A DNA stretch of 54,316 nucleotides, from positions 1 to 54,316 of the forward strand of contig OMVL01000010.1 in the NCBI GenBank assembly GCA_900314485.1, written 5' to 3'. The notes beneath the pieces were generated by a model that was given only the letters and a program-made list of their open reading frames with translations, made no database searches and had not been told where the DNA came from. Both the position numbers and the translations under genes were made by a program. Source of the DNA: an uncultured Eubacteriales bacterium. Its GTDB lineage: Bacteria > Bacillota > Clostridia > Oscillospirales > Oscillospiraceae. The first letter of the stretch is position 1. Every line of letters starts with the position of its first letter. Of this stretch, positions 23,493 through 31,760 are shown piece by piece.

Positions 23493-24971
23493 TTACAGCA
23501 GACCCTGAGCGCAGGCACTCAAAAGGTCAGACAATCCGCCGACGCCGAAGCTGATGGCGATTGCCAGCAGCATCAGGAGGACAAAGGCGGTCTTCATCCG
23601 CCAGCCGGCCTCGGTAAAGCTGCTGTTTTCCTCAGCGATCTCAGCCTGATCCGCCGTGGGGAAGAAGGCGGGGACAATGACCATGACCTGATACAGGCCG
23701 GTCAAAAAGGCGGAGAGAATGAGGGCAAAGACCCCCAGCCAGGCCACCGGATGACTCAGCTCCACAGCCGCCTCCGCAATGGCCCACTTGCTGAAAAATC
23801 CGGCAAAGGGCGGGATGCCGATAAGGCCAAGAGAGGCCAGCGTAAAGGCGGCAAAGGTGACAGGCATTTTTCTGCCCAGACCCGGCAGCTGGAACACATA
23901 CTCCCGCTTGGTCTGGCAGAGAATGGCACCGGCACAGAAGAAGAGGATGATCTTAAATACCGAGTGGGCCGCCATGTGGACAAGCGCGGCGGAGAGACCG
24001 GTGGTGGTCATCACGGAAGCGCCCAGCAGGATATAGCTCAGGTTGCTCACTGTGGAATAGGCCAGCCTCCGCTTTACATGCTGCATCCGCCAGCTCATGG
24101 CGGAGCCGAAGACGATGGTAAAGGCGCAGAAGGCCATCATCACCCACTGGGCAAAGCTGCCCTTTAGGAGGGAGGTGCCGAAGTTATAGTAGGTGATGCG
24201 CAGGATAGCAAAGACACCTGCATTGACCACGGCCACGGCGTGCAGGAGTGCGGAGACAGGGGTGGGAGCCACAGAAGCAGCGGGGAGCCACTGATGCAGC
24301 GGCCAGACCGCCGCCTTGACGCCGAAGCCGAAGAAGCCCAGCAGGAAGGCAAGGCGGAGCAGGGTCTCATTTCCCGCCGCCAGACCGGCATCCAGACTGC
24401 CGCCCAGAACGAAGTCAAGTGCGCCGTAGTGGTAAATCAACACCATGGCGATAAAGGCCAGCGCCGCACCGGACATGGAGAAGAGGATATACTTTTTGCC
24501 TGCATACCGGCCCTTGCCGTCCATCTCGTGCATGACGAGGGGGAGGGTGCAGAGGGTCAAGAGCTCATAGCTGAAATAGAGGGTAAAGGTGTTGGCCGCC
24601 ATGGCAATGGCCAGTACGACGCCGTAGGTCATGGTGAAGAAGGCGAAGAAGCGGCTCTCTCCGTGCTCATGACTCATATACTCAAAGGAGTACAAAACGG
24701 CGATGGGCCAGAGAATTGCGACAATGGCCAGAAATACCAGAGACAGGCTGTCTACCCGGAAGGCAAAGGTCAGCCCCCGGTAGATGCTCCCCAGCGTGAG
24801 GACGGTCCCCCTTGCAGTGAAGATCAGTCCCCCCGTCAGTCCGCTGGTCAGCAGGGAGACGGCCATGACATAGATCTCTCTGGGGGTCTTGCTGCGCATG
24901 GGGTGAAGGAGCATCCAGCCGCCCCCCGCAATGGGCAGGAGAATGGCGATCAGGATCCAGATTTGATTCAT
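23493..24971 (-). CDS. Antiporter-like subunit 3 of the Mrp/Mbh-type cluster
   Basis: A 492-residue polytopic subunit of the MrpD/NuoM family. Glu136 in FSYELLTL and Lys219 in GVKAAVWPLHQWLP are the expected coupling residues, and SKWAI near the C-terminal third carries the TM12 Lys. Two ATGs lie in tandem; AGGAGG is 7 bases from the second (24971) and 4 from the first (24974), so the second is chosen. Together with the other three copies it forms a chain of four potential ion channels. Confidence 0.88.
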   Translation of the reverse strand: MNQIWILIAILLPIAGGGWMLLHPMRSKTPREIYVMAVSLLTSGLTGGLIFTARGTVLTLGSIYRGLTFAFRVDSLSLVFLAIVAILWPIAVLYSFEYMSHEHGESRFFAFFTMTYGVVLAIAMAANTFTLYFSYELLTLCTLPLVMHEMDGKGRYAGKKYILFSMSGAALAFIAMVLIYHYGALDFVLGGSLDAGLAAGNETLLRLAFLLGFFGFGVKAAVWPLHQWLPAASVAPTPVSALLHAVAVVNAGVFAILRITYYNFGTSLLKGSFAQWVMMAFCAFTIVFGSAMSWRMQHVKRRLAYSTVSNLSYILLGASVMTTTGLSAALVHMAAHSVFKIILFFCAGAILCQTKREYVFQLPGLGRKMPVTFAAFTLASLGLIGIPPFAGFFSKWAIAEAAVELSHPVAWLGVFALILSAFLTGLYQVMVIVPAFFPTADQAEIAEENSSFTEAGWRMKTAFVLLMLLAIAISFGVGGLSDLLSACAQGLL

Positions 24972-24983
24972 CATGCCACCTCC

Positions 24984-26426
24984 TTACAAAATCCCTGTCA
25001 TGGCAGGGAGCGCAGCCGCCAGCGGCCCGGTAAACAGGCCCAGCAGGAGCAGCAGCACCGCCAGCAGGAGCAGGGGAACGGTCATCTTTCGGCCCGGCTC
25101 CAAAGGCCGGTCAAACTCGCCTTCGTCCAGACAGCCGTGGATGACGATGGGGAAGAGGTACCCGGCGGTCAGGAGGGCGGAAACGAGCAGTACGGCGGCG
25201 CCTGCCACACCCAGGGGGCCGGCGGCCTCAATCGCACCGGTGGCCAGGCTCCACTTACTGACAAAGCCGGCAAAGGGCGGGATGCCCACCAGAGAGAGGG
25301 CGGCAAAGGCGAAGGAGAAGAAGACAATGGGCATTTTCTTGCCCAGTCCGGTCAGCTCGGCTACTTTGGTCTTGCCGGTCTGGTGGATAATGGCGCCGGC
25401 GGAGAGGAAGAGGGCGGTCTTGCTCAGTGCGTGGAACACGACCTGCATCAGAGCGCCGGTGAGTCCGACGGAAGAAAACAGGAAAATACCGAACAGGGCG
25501 TAGCTTACCTGACTCACGGTGGACCAGGCCAGCCGCCGCTTCAGCAGCTTTTCCTTATAGGCCAGCATGGAGCCCATAAACACGGTGGACAGAGCCAGCA
25601 CCAGCATTGCCGTCTGTACCCAGGTGCCCCGGAGGGCATCTGCCCCAAAGACATAGTAGGCCGAGCGGATGATGCCCAGCACACCGGCCTTGGTAATGGT
25701 GGCGGACAGCACAGCGGAGGCAGGGGCGGGAGCCACGGGGTGGGCAGTAGGCAGCCAGTGGTGGAGAGGCAGCATGCCCGCCTTGCAGCCAAAGCCTAGA
25801 AACAGGCAGAAGGCAGCGGCAAGGGCGATGCCCAAATTGGCCTGCCCCAGGGCATTAAAGGTGCCGCCCTCGATAAAATCGGTGGTGTCGCAGTACTGAC
25901 CGGCAAAGAAGAAGCCGAAGAGCACCAGCGCAGCGCCGAACAGGGAGTAGCCCAGATATTTGAGCGCCGCCTTCATGCTCTCCTTTGTGCCGTCATGGAA
26001 GACCAGGGGCATGGAGAGGAGAGTCATACACTCGTAAAAGAAATAGTAGGTAAAAAGATTCTGAGCGTAGCTGAGCCCCATCATAGCCCCCAGCGTCAGC
26101 AGATAGAAGCAGTTAAATCTGCCTTGCTTCTCGTCGTGCTCGTTATACTCCAGGGAGAAGACGCCGGAGAGCAGGAAAAGAAGCGAAAACAGGACGGAAA
26201 AGAGCTGCCCCAGCCGGTCGCCCCCGAAGCGGAAGGCAAAGGGGCCCATGTCCGCCACGCCGGCCAGACCGTTTCCTGTCAGGGCGGCGGCGACAGCGCA
26301 GATCAGTGTCGCCCCCAGAGCCTCCGCCAGAAGAATGTTCCGGGTGCGGCGGGACTTGACAAAGACGGTGAGGATGCCCGCCAGAGCGGGAATCAGGACG
26401 GCGAGAAAGAGCAAATAATGATACAT
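24984..26426 (-). CDS. Antiporter-like subunit 2 of the Mrp/Mbh-type cluster
   Basis: A 480-residue MrpD/NuoN-family membrane subunit with Glu132 in FYECMTL, Lys215 in GCKAGMLPLHHWLP and Lys in FVSKWSL. Its closest resemblance in the window is to subunit 3 (shared GLGKKMPI/GLGRKMPV and GIPPFAGFxSKW segments), suggesting that these two arose by a later duplication. AAGGAGGA precedes the ATG. Confidence 0.88.
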   Translation of the reverse strand: MYHYLLFLAVLIPALAGILTVFVKSRRTRNILLAEALGATLICAVAAALTGNGLAGVADMGPFAFRFGGDRLGQLFSVLFSLLFLLSGVFSLEYNEHDEKQGRFNCFYLLTLGAMMGLSYAQNLFTYYFFYECMTLLSMPLVFHDGTKESMKAALKYLGYSLFGAALVLFGFFFAGQYCDTTDFIEGGTFNALGQANLGIALAAAFCLFLGFGCKAGMLPLHHWLPTAHPVAPAPASAVLSATITKAGVLGIIRSAYYVFGADALRGTWVQTAMLVLALSTVFMGSMLAYKEKLLKRRLAWSTVSQVSYALFGIFLFSSVGLTGALMQVVFHALSKTALFLSAGAIIHQTGKTKVAELTGLGKKMPIVFFSFAFAALSLVGIPPFAGFVSKWSLATGAIEAAGPLGVAGAAVLLVSALLTAGYLFPIVIHGCLDEGEFDRPLEPGRKMTVPLLLLAVLLLLLGLFTGPLAAALPAMTGIL

Positions 26427-26439
26427 CCGATCTTCCTCC

Positions 26440-27945
26440 TTACAGTAGACTCAGCCCTGTGGAGATCAGGTCTCCCACCGGGGTGCAGAATACGCCCAGC
26501 AGGATGCCGCCCACAGCCAGCAAAACAATGGAAACGGCGACTGCCGCCCCCGGCTTGACTGCGGGGAGCTGGGGCAGGTCGTCCGCCCCGTGTTCCCTGA
26601 TCGTCCAGATCTGGATGATGGCGGGGAGATAATACAGTGCGTTGAGCACGCTGGACACGGCCAGAGCCCCCAGAGCAACCCACATCCGCCAGGAGCCGGA
26701 CAGGGCGGCATCCGCCAAAAAGAACTTGACGGCAAATCCGCCCAGCAGCGGCAGACCGATCATGGACAGACCGCCCACGGTAAAGCCGATGCCCGCAAGC
26801 TTGGCCCGGTGGCCGGCGCCCCGGAGGTAGTACATCTGCTTCCGGTGTCCGGAGGCCTCTGCCAGCTCCCCTGCACAGACGAAGAGGAGGGGCTTGGTAA
26901 AGGCGTGGACCAGGATCTGATAGATGGCGGCGGCAGCGGCGGCCTCACCCCCCAGGCCGAAGCCCAGATAGATATAGCCGATCTGAGCAACAGACGAGTA
27001 GGCGATCATCCGCTTGATGTGGGTCTCGCCCATGGCCTTGACAGAGCCGTAGACCATGGCGGCCACGCCCATGACCAGCAGGGCATCGCCCACGTGGAAG
27101 GAGCGGAAAATGTGCTCCCCGAAGATGCTGAAAATGCACTTAATGAGCAGGACGATGTAGCCCTTGAGCACCAGACCGGAGAGAATGGCGCTGGAGCTGG
27201 TGGTGGCGCTGCCGTGGGCGTCGGGCAGCCAGGTGTGGAAGGGGAAGAGGGCGCTCTTGAGACAGAGTCCCAGTGTCATCAGCCCCATGACCACAGTCAG
27301 CGGCAGAAGATAGCTGCCTGTCTCCGCCAGATGCACCACCTGCTCATGAATGTCGATGATGAGCAGATGCCCGGTGATGTGGTAGAGAAGGGTCAGGCCC
27401 ATCAAAAACATGCCGCTGCCCAAAAGGCTCATCATCAGATAACGGATGGTGGCAACCAGCGTGGCTCCGCTGTCCTTTGCCATGACAAGGGCGCAGGCGG
27501 AGATGGTGTTGATCTCGATAAACACATAGGCGGTAAAGGCGTCGTTGGTGTAGACCATGGCGAGCAGACTTGCCATAATGAGGTCGCACATGACGAAGTA
27601 CAGGTTCTGCTTCTCCGGCTCGATGTCCTCAAAAATGCCCTTATAGCCGCCCAGTACGCAAAGGGCCATGACAGTCAGGAAAGTGAGGGCCAGAGTGACC
27701 TCCAGCGGCCCGCAGACCAGCTCGTTGCCGAAGGGGTGTCCGACGATGCCCAGATTGTAGGTAAACGTCTCGCCGGCGGGAACAATGTTGGCAAAGAGCG
27801 CCGCATTTCCGGCCAAAACGGCGGAGACGGCACAGAGGTGGACGGCCAATGCCGCCCTGCCTCGGTGGACGATGCTGGTGAAAATACCGGCAATCATCAT
27901 CAGGACGATGGAGAAGAAGGGAATGTGCTGATACCAGGGGAGCAC
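26440..27945 (-). CDS. mrpD: MrpD-type antiporter subunit 1
   Basis: A 501-residue membrane subunit following mrpC, as mrpD does in Mrp operons. Glu144 in VFIEINTISA and Lys230 in CLKSALFPFHTWLPDAHG are present, with Lys in FAVKFFL. It is the most MrpD/MbhH-like of the four copies. Translation starts at GTG directly after the TGA of mrpC (TGAGTG), with a G-rich ribosome site inside the mrpC end, so the two are coupled. Confidence 0.9.
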   Translation of the reverse strand: MLPWYQHIPFFSIVLMMIAGIFTSIVHRGRAALAVHLCAVSAVLAGNAALFANIVPAGETFTYNLGIVGHPFGNELVCGPLEVTLALTFLTVMALCVLGGYKGIFEDIEPEKQNLYFVMCDLIMASLLAMVYTNDAFTAYVFIEINTISACALVMAKDSGATLVATIRYLMMSLLGSGMFLMGLTLLYHITGHLLIIDIHEQVVHLAETGSYLLPLTVVMGLMTLGLCLKSALFPFHTWLPDAHGSATTSSSAILSGLVLKGYIVLLIKCIFSIFGEHIFRSFHVGDALLVMGVAAMVYGSVKAMGETHIKRMIAYSSVAQIGYIYLGFGLGGEAAAAAAIYQILVHAFTKPLLFVCAGELAEASGHRKQMYYLRGAGHRAKLAGIGFTVGGLSMIGLPLLGGFAVKFFLADAALSGSWRMWVALGALAVSSVLNALYYLPAIIQIWTIREHGADDLPQLPAVKPGAAVAVSIVLLAVGGILLGVFCTPVGDLISTGLSLL

Positions 27946-28335
27946 TCAGTCCACCCCCTTTTTCATGCTTGCCATAATGACATCCAGATAGACGGTGTGA
28001 TACTTCTTATAGATGCGCACCACCAGCGCCAGAGCAAAGGCGGTGACGCTGACGGAGACCACAATCCCTGTCAGCACCAGACCGGTGGGAATGGGGTTGA
28101 TATAGGTCTCCACGCTTGGCGTGGCGGAAAAATCAGTGACGATAGGGGCGATGCGGCCCTCAATGTAGCCGGCGCTGGTGAGCATCATATAGATCGCCCC
28201 GTCCATCAGGTCAAAGCCGATCAGCTTTTTGATCAGATTAGGGTTGAAAACCAGGCTGAATGCCCCGATGCAGAAGAGGATCACTGCGGTGAACATGTAC
28301 CGCTGTGTCCACAATGTGGAAAGAAAATCACTCAT
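27946..28335 (-). CDS. mrpC: MrpC/MnhC subunit (NuoK-like)
   Basis: A 129-residue protein with three hydrophobic segments, the NuoK-like subunit of Mrp antiporters. Seen: LFCIGAFSLVFNPNLIKKLIGFDL, the central AIYMMLTSAGYIEGRIAPI region and the segment NPIPTGLVLTGIVVSVS that is very typical of MnhC. AAGGAG lies 9 bases before the ATG at 28335; the longer frame upstream has no ribosome site and overlaps the previous gene. Confidence 0.92.
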   Translation of the reverse strand: MSDFLSTLWTQRYMFTAVILFCIGAFSLVFNPNLIKKLIGFDLMDGAIYMMLTSAGYIEGRIAPIVTDFSATPSVETYINPIPTGLVLTGIVVSVSVTAFALALVVRIYKKYHTVYLDVIMASMKKGVD

Positions 28336-28336
28336 G

Positions 28337-29242
28337 TCACATCTCTCCTTCGCTAAACAGGGCGTAAAAGGCATAGATGGTGCAGGCCACCTCAAAGCCA
28401 ACCAGCACGTTGATGGGCATAATGATGCCGCTGCTGATGATGTTGCCCGGAATGCCCAGCCAGATATGGTTATCCAGACCGTTAGAGCCGGTAAAGACGT
28501 AGTAAATCAGGATCAGGCCGTAGCACATCAGGCAGACGACCTTGACTAAATGGTAAAGGTGCTCGTTAAAGAATTTCCGGACGCTGTCACTGCCGAAGGT
28601 GCGGGAGTAGAGGATCATGCCGCCGCCCAGGATACTGCCGCCGGAGAATCCGCCGCCGGGGGACAGATGGCCAAAGAGCATGACGTAAAAGCCCACCATG
28701 ACGGACACCGGAAGCAGCAGCAAAACGGCGGTGCGCAGCACGATGTCCTTGTCCTTCCGGTCCGCCAGACCATCGCTGTGCAATTCCCTCAGGTCACGGG
28801 AGGTGGTATTCTTCCGGTCGCGGCGGAGCAGGATGGTGACGCAGGTGGCGGCCAGAAACAGAACGCTGGACTCACCGAAGGTATCGAAGACACGGTAGCT
28901 CAGAATCATGCCGCCCACCAGATTGGCAGAGCCGGTCTCCGCAATGCCGCGCTCAATATAGCGGGCGGCCACCTCGTTGTTGGTGGGATTGGAGGGATCT
29001 CCGAAAAGAGGCAGGTTCACGACCACCATGGTCAGCACCACCGCCAGCGTGATGCAGAACAGGGCGCCTACAGCCTGATTCAGCCGGCGGAACCGGCGAT
29101 AGGCGTCCAGATCGTTGGAGGAGCGGTGGGCGGGCTTTTTCTCCTGCCGGGCGACCACCTCGTCCGGGGTCTTTGCGCACCACTCCTCGCCGTCTACCCA
29201 GTCGAAAAACGCTTTGACGCGGTTGCGGTTTGAAGGATTCAT
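28337..29242 (-). CDS. MbhE-MnhB fusion subunit
   Basis: A 301-residue protein in which two Mrp parts are joined. After a hydrophilic N terminus (1-50), residues about 55-165 resemble MbhE or the end of MrpA, with the characteristic YRVFDTFGE motif. Residues about 165-300 are an MnhB/MrpB domain with FGHLSPGGGFSGGSILGG. In classical Mrp the first part belongs to MrpA and the second is a separate MrpB. Its ATG overlaps the stop of the DUF4040 gene (ATGA). Confidence 0.85.
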   Translation of the reverse strand: MNPSNRNRVKAFFDWVDGEEWCAKTPDEVVARQEKKPAHRSSNDLDAYRRFRRLNQAVGALFCITLAVVLTMVVVNLPLFGDPSNPTNNEVAARYIERGIAETGSANLVGGMILSYRVFDTFGESSVLFLAATCVTILLRRDRKNTTSRDLRELHSDGLADRKDKDIVLRTAVLLLLPVSVMVGFYVMLFGHLSPGGGFSGGSILGGGMILYSRTFGSDSVRKFFNEHLYHLVKVVCLMCYGLILIYYVFTGSNGLDNHIWLGIPGNIISSGIIMPINVLVGFEVACTIYAFYALFSEGEM

Positions 29243-29532
29243 TTCCGACCCTCCTCTCCCGCTTTTCTGCGGCGCTCTTCTTCGGCGTCCTCGGACTCCT
29301 TCAGCTCACGGATCTTTTGCAGTGTAAGAAAGTACAGCGCCGTGCTCACGCCGGCGCCCACGGCAGCCTCCGTAATAGCCAGGTCGGGGGCCTGCAGAAG
29401 CATCCAGATGACGCTCATGACCACACTGAAGCCCATATAGGTCAGAATTGTGATCATTGTGCTGCGGTGCAAAACGGCGGTCAGCGCGCAGGCCACCAGA
29501 AAGCCCAACAGCAGAACTTCGACAAATGCCAT
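29239..29532 (-). CDS. DUF4040/MbhD-like subunit
   Basis: A 97-residue, three-segment membrane protein equal to the DUF4040 part of MrpA or to MbhD of membrane hydrogenases. The LQAPDLAITEAAVGAGVS motif is diagnostic; its Glu and Asp lie in the proposed Na+ or proton path of Mrp and Mbh structures. The charged tail after residue 72 is cytoplasmic. The start shares a base with the mrpG stop (TAATG). Confidence 0.88.
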   Translation of the reverse strand: MAFVEVLLLGFLVACALTAVLHRSTMITILTYMGFSVVMSVIWMLLQAPDLAITEAAVGAGVSTALYFLTLQKIRELKESEDAEEERRRKAGEEGRK

Positions 29533-29870
29533 TACGATTCCTCTCCTTTCTCATCTTCAGGCAGAGGTTTGCAGTGTTCCTCCAGATCGCCCACCACGGC
29601 ATATTCCAGCTGGGTGATCATGTGTCCGCAGACGGGCACGGTAAACCACTGCAGAGCGAGGATCAGAATCAGCTTGAGATTCACCCAGTGCAGTCCCTCG
29701 GACAGAGCGCCGCCCAGGAAGATGAGCAGCGTCGCCAGTGTGTCGGCAATGGCGGTGACGTGCATCCGGTTGATGACAAAGCCCAGCCGGAAGACGCTGA
29801 TGACCACAATGACCATCAGCAAAATGCCCAGCCCCATGAGGATAGAGCCGATCAGTTCCAAAACGGTCAT
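29532..29870 (-). CDS. mrpG: MrpG/MnhG subunit
   Basis: A 112-residue protein with three hydrophobic segments and the MnhG-type core LGILLMVIVVISVFRLGFVINRMHVTAIADTLATLL. It is an accessory membrane subunit of Mrp-type antiporters. The ATG overlaps the mrpF stop. Confidence 0.9.
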   Translation of the reverse strand: MTVLELIGSILMGLGILLMVIVVISVFRLGFVINRMHVTAIADTLATLLIFLGGALSEGLHWVNLKLILILALQWFTVPVCGHMITQLEYAVVGDLEEHCKPLPEDEKGEES

Positions 29871-30163
29871 TTCCCCTTGCCCCCTTTCTTCTTCTGCGCC
29901 AGCATCCGCACCCGCAGAAGGCGGCTGAGAACGACAACGGCCTGGAAACTCAAAAGTGCGTAGACGATGTCAATGTCCAGAATGGACGTTGCGTCCAGAA
30001 AGAGACTGAGTACCAGAATGGTATTCAAGATCAGCGTGGAGATCAGGTTGACGCCCACCAGCCGATCGGTAAAATGCTTACTGATCACAATATAGAGCAG
30101 AGCGCCCGCCAGACAGACGGACAGGATGATCAGATACACCTGCATGACCTGTTGGAACATCAC
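29867..30163 (-). CDS. mrpF: MrpF/MnhF subunit
   Basis: A 98-residue three-helix protein with the MnhF pattern TDRLVGVNLISTLILNTILVL and SILDIDIVYALLSFQAVVVLSRLL; the Asp pair in the last helix is conserved in the family. A Lys-rich tail closes it. It lies between mrpE and mrpG with overlapping start and stop codons. Confidence 0.9.
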   Translation of the reverse strand: MMFQQVMQVYLIILSVCLAGALLYIVISKHFTDRLVGVNLISTLILNTILVLSLFLDATSILDIDIVYALLSFQAVVVLSRLLRVRMLAQKKKGGKGK

Positions 30164-30603
30164 TCCGCCTCCTTTCCGTGACCTGCAATGGCTTCCATCT
30201 TCAAAAGTGCGTCTACCAGCACCGAGGTGTCCATACCCTCGGAGAATGCGGGGTTAAAGCAGTGGACGACAAAATCGGTGTTTCGATTCTCCACGGTGAT
30301 GGTGCCGGGGGTCAGGGTGATGGAGTTGGCCAGGGTCATCTTGGCGATGTTGGTCCGGAGGGGAACGTGCACCTTGACCAGCATGGGCCGGGCCTGATCT
30401 TTAAAGTCGATGATCAGCAGACCGATGTACCGCAGCCCCGGCAGAAACAGGCGCAGAAACGTGCGTTCCCGCTCCACACTCCAATAACAGAAGCGGCAGG
30501 TGAACCAGAACACCGCACAGGTGACGATCAGGTCGAAGACCAAAATCTCCCACGTCACGTTGCCGCAGAGGATGATCCAGAGCAGGAAAAATCCAATCAG
30601 CAT
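30160..30603 (-). CDS. mrpE: MrpE/MnhE subunit, first gene of the antiporter operon
   Basis: A 147-residue protein with two N-terminal hydrophobic segments and a cytoplasmic domain with the MnhE motif LANSITLTPGTITVE. GGAAGAG precedes the ATG. It heads a ten-gene operon with overlaps or gaps of at most about 20 bases: mrpE, F, G, DUF4040, MbhE-MnhB, C and four antiporter-like subunits. No hydrogenase or quinone-binding (NuoB/C/D/H/I-like) genes are included. Confidence 0.9.
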   Translation of the reverse strand: MLIGFFLLWIILCGNVTWEILVFDLIVTCAVFWFTCRFCYWSVERERTFLRLFLPGLRYIGLLIIDFKDQARPMLVKVHVPLRTNIAKMTLANSITLTPGTITVENRNTDFVVHCFNPAFSEGMDTSVLVDALLKMEAIAGHGKEAE

Positions 30604-30674
30604 AGAGGTCTCTTCCTTTCCACCCCGGTCCGCCTCTTGCGTGCAGAAGCCGGAGCATACCTATTAAATAAATA

Positions 30675-30680
30675 ATTATA
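30675..30680 (-). promoter_or_regulatory. Possible -10 element of the Mrp-like operon
   Basis: A perfect TATAAT on the minus strand lies about 70 bases before mrpE, but the -35 position (TGTGTA) is poor. The gap 30604-30710 is AT-rich and holds nothing else. Confidence 0.35.
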
Positions 30681-30710
30681 ATCGAACACGCTTATTTTAC
30701 ACACATCAAA

Positions 30711-30751
30711 GGAAAAATGGCAGAGACAGTTTACACAACTTGTCTCTGCCA
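30711..30751 (-). terminator. Terminator of the EamA transporter gene
   Basis: On the minus strand the 11-bp arms TGGCAGAGACA and TGTCTCTGCCA pair around a 12-base loop and are followed by TTTTTCC. Confidence 0.88.
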
Positions 30752-30805
30752 TTAGAGATATATTTGGGTGTTTTGGACAATAAAGCGGAGCAGAAAGAGG
30801 GAATT

Positions 30806-31702
30806 TCAGCCCGGAACAGCGGATTTGCGGGGCAGCTGGCTGAGCACAATGGCGGCAAACATGAGCACGCACCCCGCACTCTCCCGCAGACTCAGCCCCT
30901 GCCCCAGGAGCAGCCAGCCGAAGAGGGCCGAGAACACGGACTCCAGACACAGCACCAGAGAGCAGATCGTCGGGTCGCAGTCCCGCTGGGCAACCGTTTG
31001 AAGGGTATAGCCCACGCCGCTGGAAAAAATGCCGGCATAGCCCACGGTCAGCCAGGCTGGGGCAATGTCAGTGGGCGCGGGATGCTCCCAAACCAGCATG
31101 GGGGCAGTTGACATAACGGCGCAGACAAAAAACTGGATGCAGCTGAGGAGCACAGGATCCGCCTTGGAGGAAAAGCGGTCTACCACCAGAATGTGAACGG
31201 AGTAGCCCACGGCGCAGAGCAACACCATTCCGTCTCCAAACGTAAAACCTACCGGCCCGGACAGGCAAAGAAGATACATTCCTGCCAGCGAAAGCCCCAC
31301 ACAGACCCAGATCAGGCCAGGCAGCCTGCGGCGAAAGAGGAGCAGGCTGAGAAAGGGGACAATGAGAATATACATGGCGGTGAGAAAGCCGGACTTGCTG
31401 ACTGTGGTATACATAACGCCGATCTGCTGGAGGGCGGAGGCGACGAAGAGAGCTGCGCCGCAGCAGATGCCGCCGAGCATCAGCGTTTTCCGGTCTTGGG
31501 GCGGTATCTCCGTCCCGGAGGGTTTGCCTCTGGTGAGCAGCAGGTAAATGACCAGCACCGCTCCGCCCAGATAGGAGCGGAAGGCGAGGAAGGTATAGGG
31601 ACCGACATAGTCCATGCCTGCGCTCTGGGCCACAAAGGCGGAACCCCAGATCATGGCGGTGAGGAGCAGAAGCAGGATATTTCTGGGGGAGGAGGGTTTC
31701 AT
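30806..31702 (-). CDS. EamA/DMT family metabolite exporter
   Basis: A 298-residue protein with ten hydrophobic segments in two EamA repeats, typical of drug/metabolite exporters. Seen: AMIWGSAFVAQSAG in the first repeat and SLVLCLESVFSALFGWLLLGQ in the second. AAGGAG lies 9 bases before the chosen ATG; the frame upstream crosses the terminator at 31721-31748. Substrate unknown. It follows the second MATE gene with only 58 bases between them, mostly filled by that terminator, so it seems to depend on read-through or on a promoter inside the MATE gene. Confidence 0.88.
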   Translation of the reverse strand: MKPSSPRNILLLLLTAMIWGSAFVAQSAGMDYVGPYTFLAFRSYLGGAVLVIYLLLTRGKPSGTEIPPQDRKTLMLGGICCGAALFVASALQQIGVMYTTVSKSGFLTAMYILIVPFLSLLLFRRRLPGLIWVCVGLSLAGMYLLCLSGPVGFTFGDGMVLLCAVGYSVHILVVDRFSSKADPVLLSCIQFFVCAVMSTAPMLVWEHPAPTDIAPAWLTVGYAGIFSSGVGYTLQTVAQRDCDPTICSLVLCLESVFSALFGWLLLGQGLSLRESAGCVLMFAAIVLSQLPRKSAVPG

Positions 31703-31720
31703 GGTGCGACGCTCCTTCAT

Positions 31721-31748
31721 AAAACGGGCAGGTCTGTGACCTGCCCGT
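31721..31748 (-). terminator. Terminator between the second MATE gene and the EamA gene
   Basis: On the minus strand ACGGGCAGGTC-ACA-GACCTGCCCGT (11 bp, perfect) is followed by TTTATG. The EamA ribosome site begins within about 10 bases after it, so it may act as a partial terminator controlling the downstream gene. Confidence 0.8.
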
Positions 31749-31760
31749 TGAGAGTGAAAG

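Noticed and set aside
26590-28356. Long open frame (588 codons) opposite the mrpC/mrpD genes
   Set aside because: It is a GC-driven shadow: the encoded sequence is Gly/His/Asp/Gln-rich, has no ribosome site and matches no family, while the opposite strand has clear Mrp subunits. The same holds for long frames opposite metY (16956-18416) and metG (52083-54047).
21529-30603. A membrane-bound hydrogenase or complex I operon
   Set aside because: Only the membrane antiporter parts are present; no NiFe hydrogenase large/small subunit, ferredoxin-like or NuoH-like gene occurs in the cluster.
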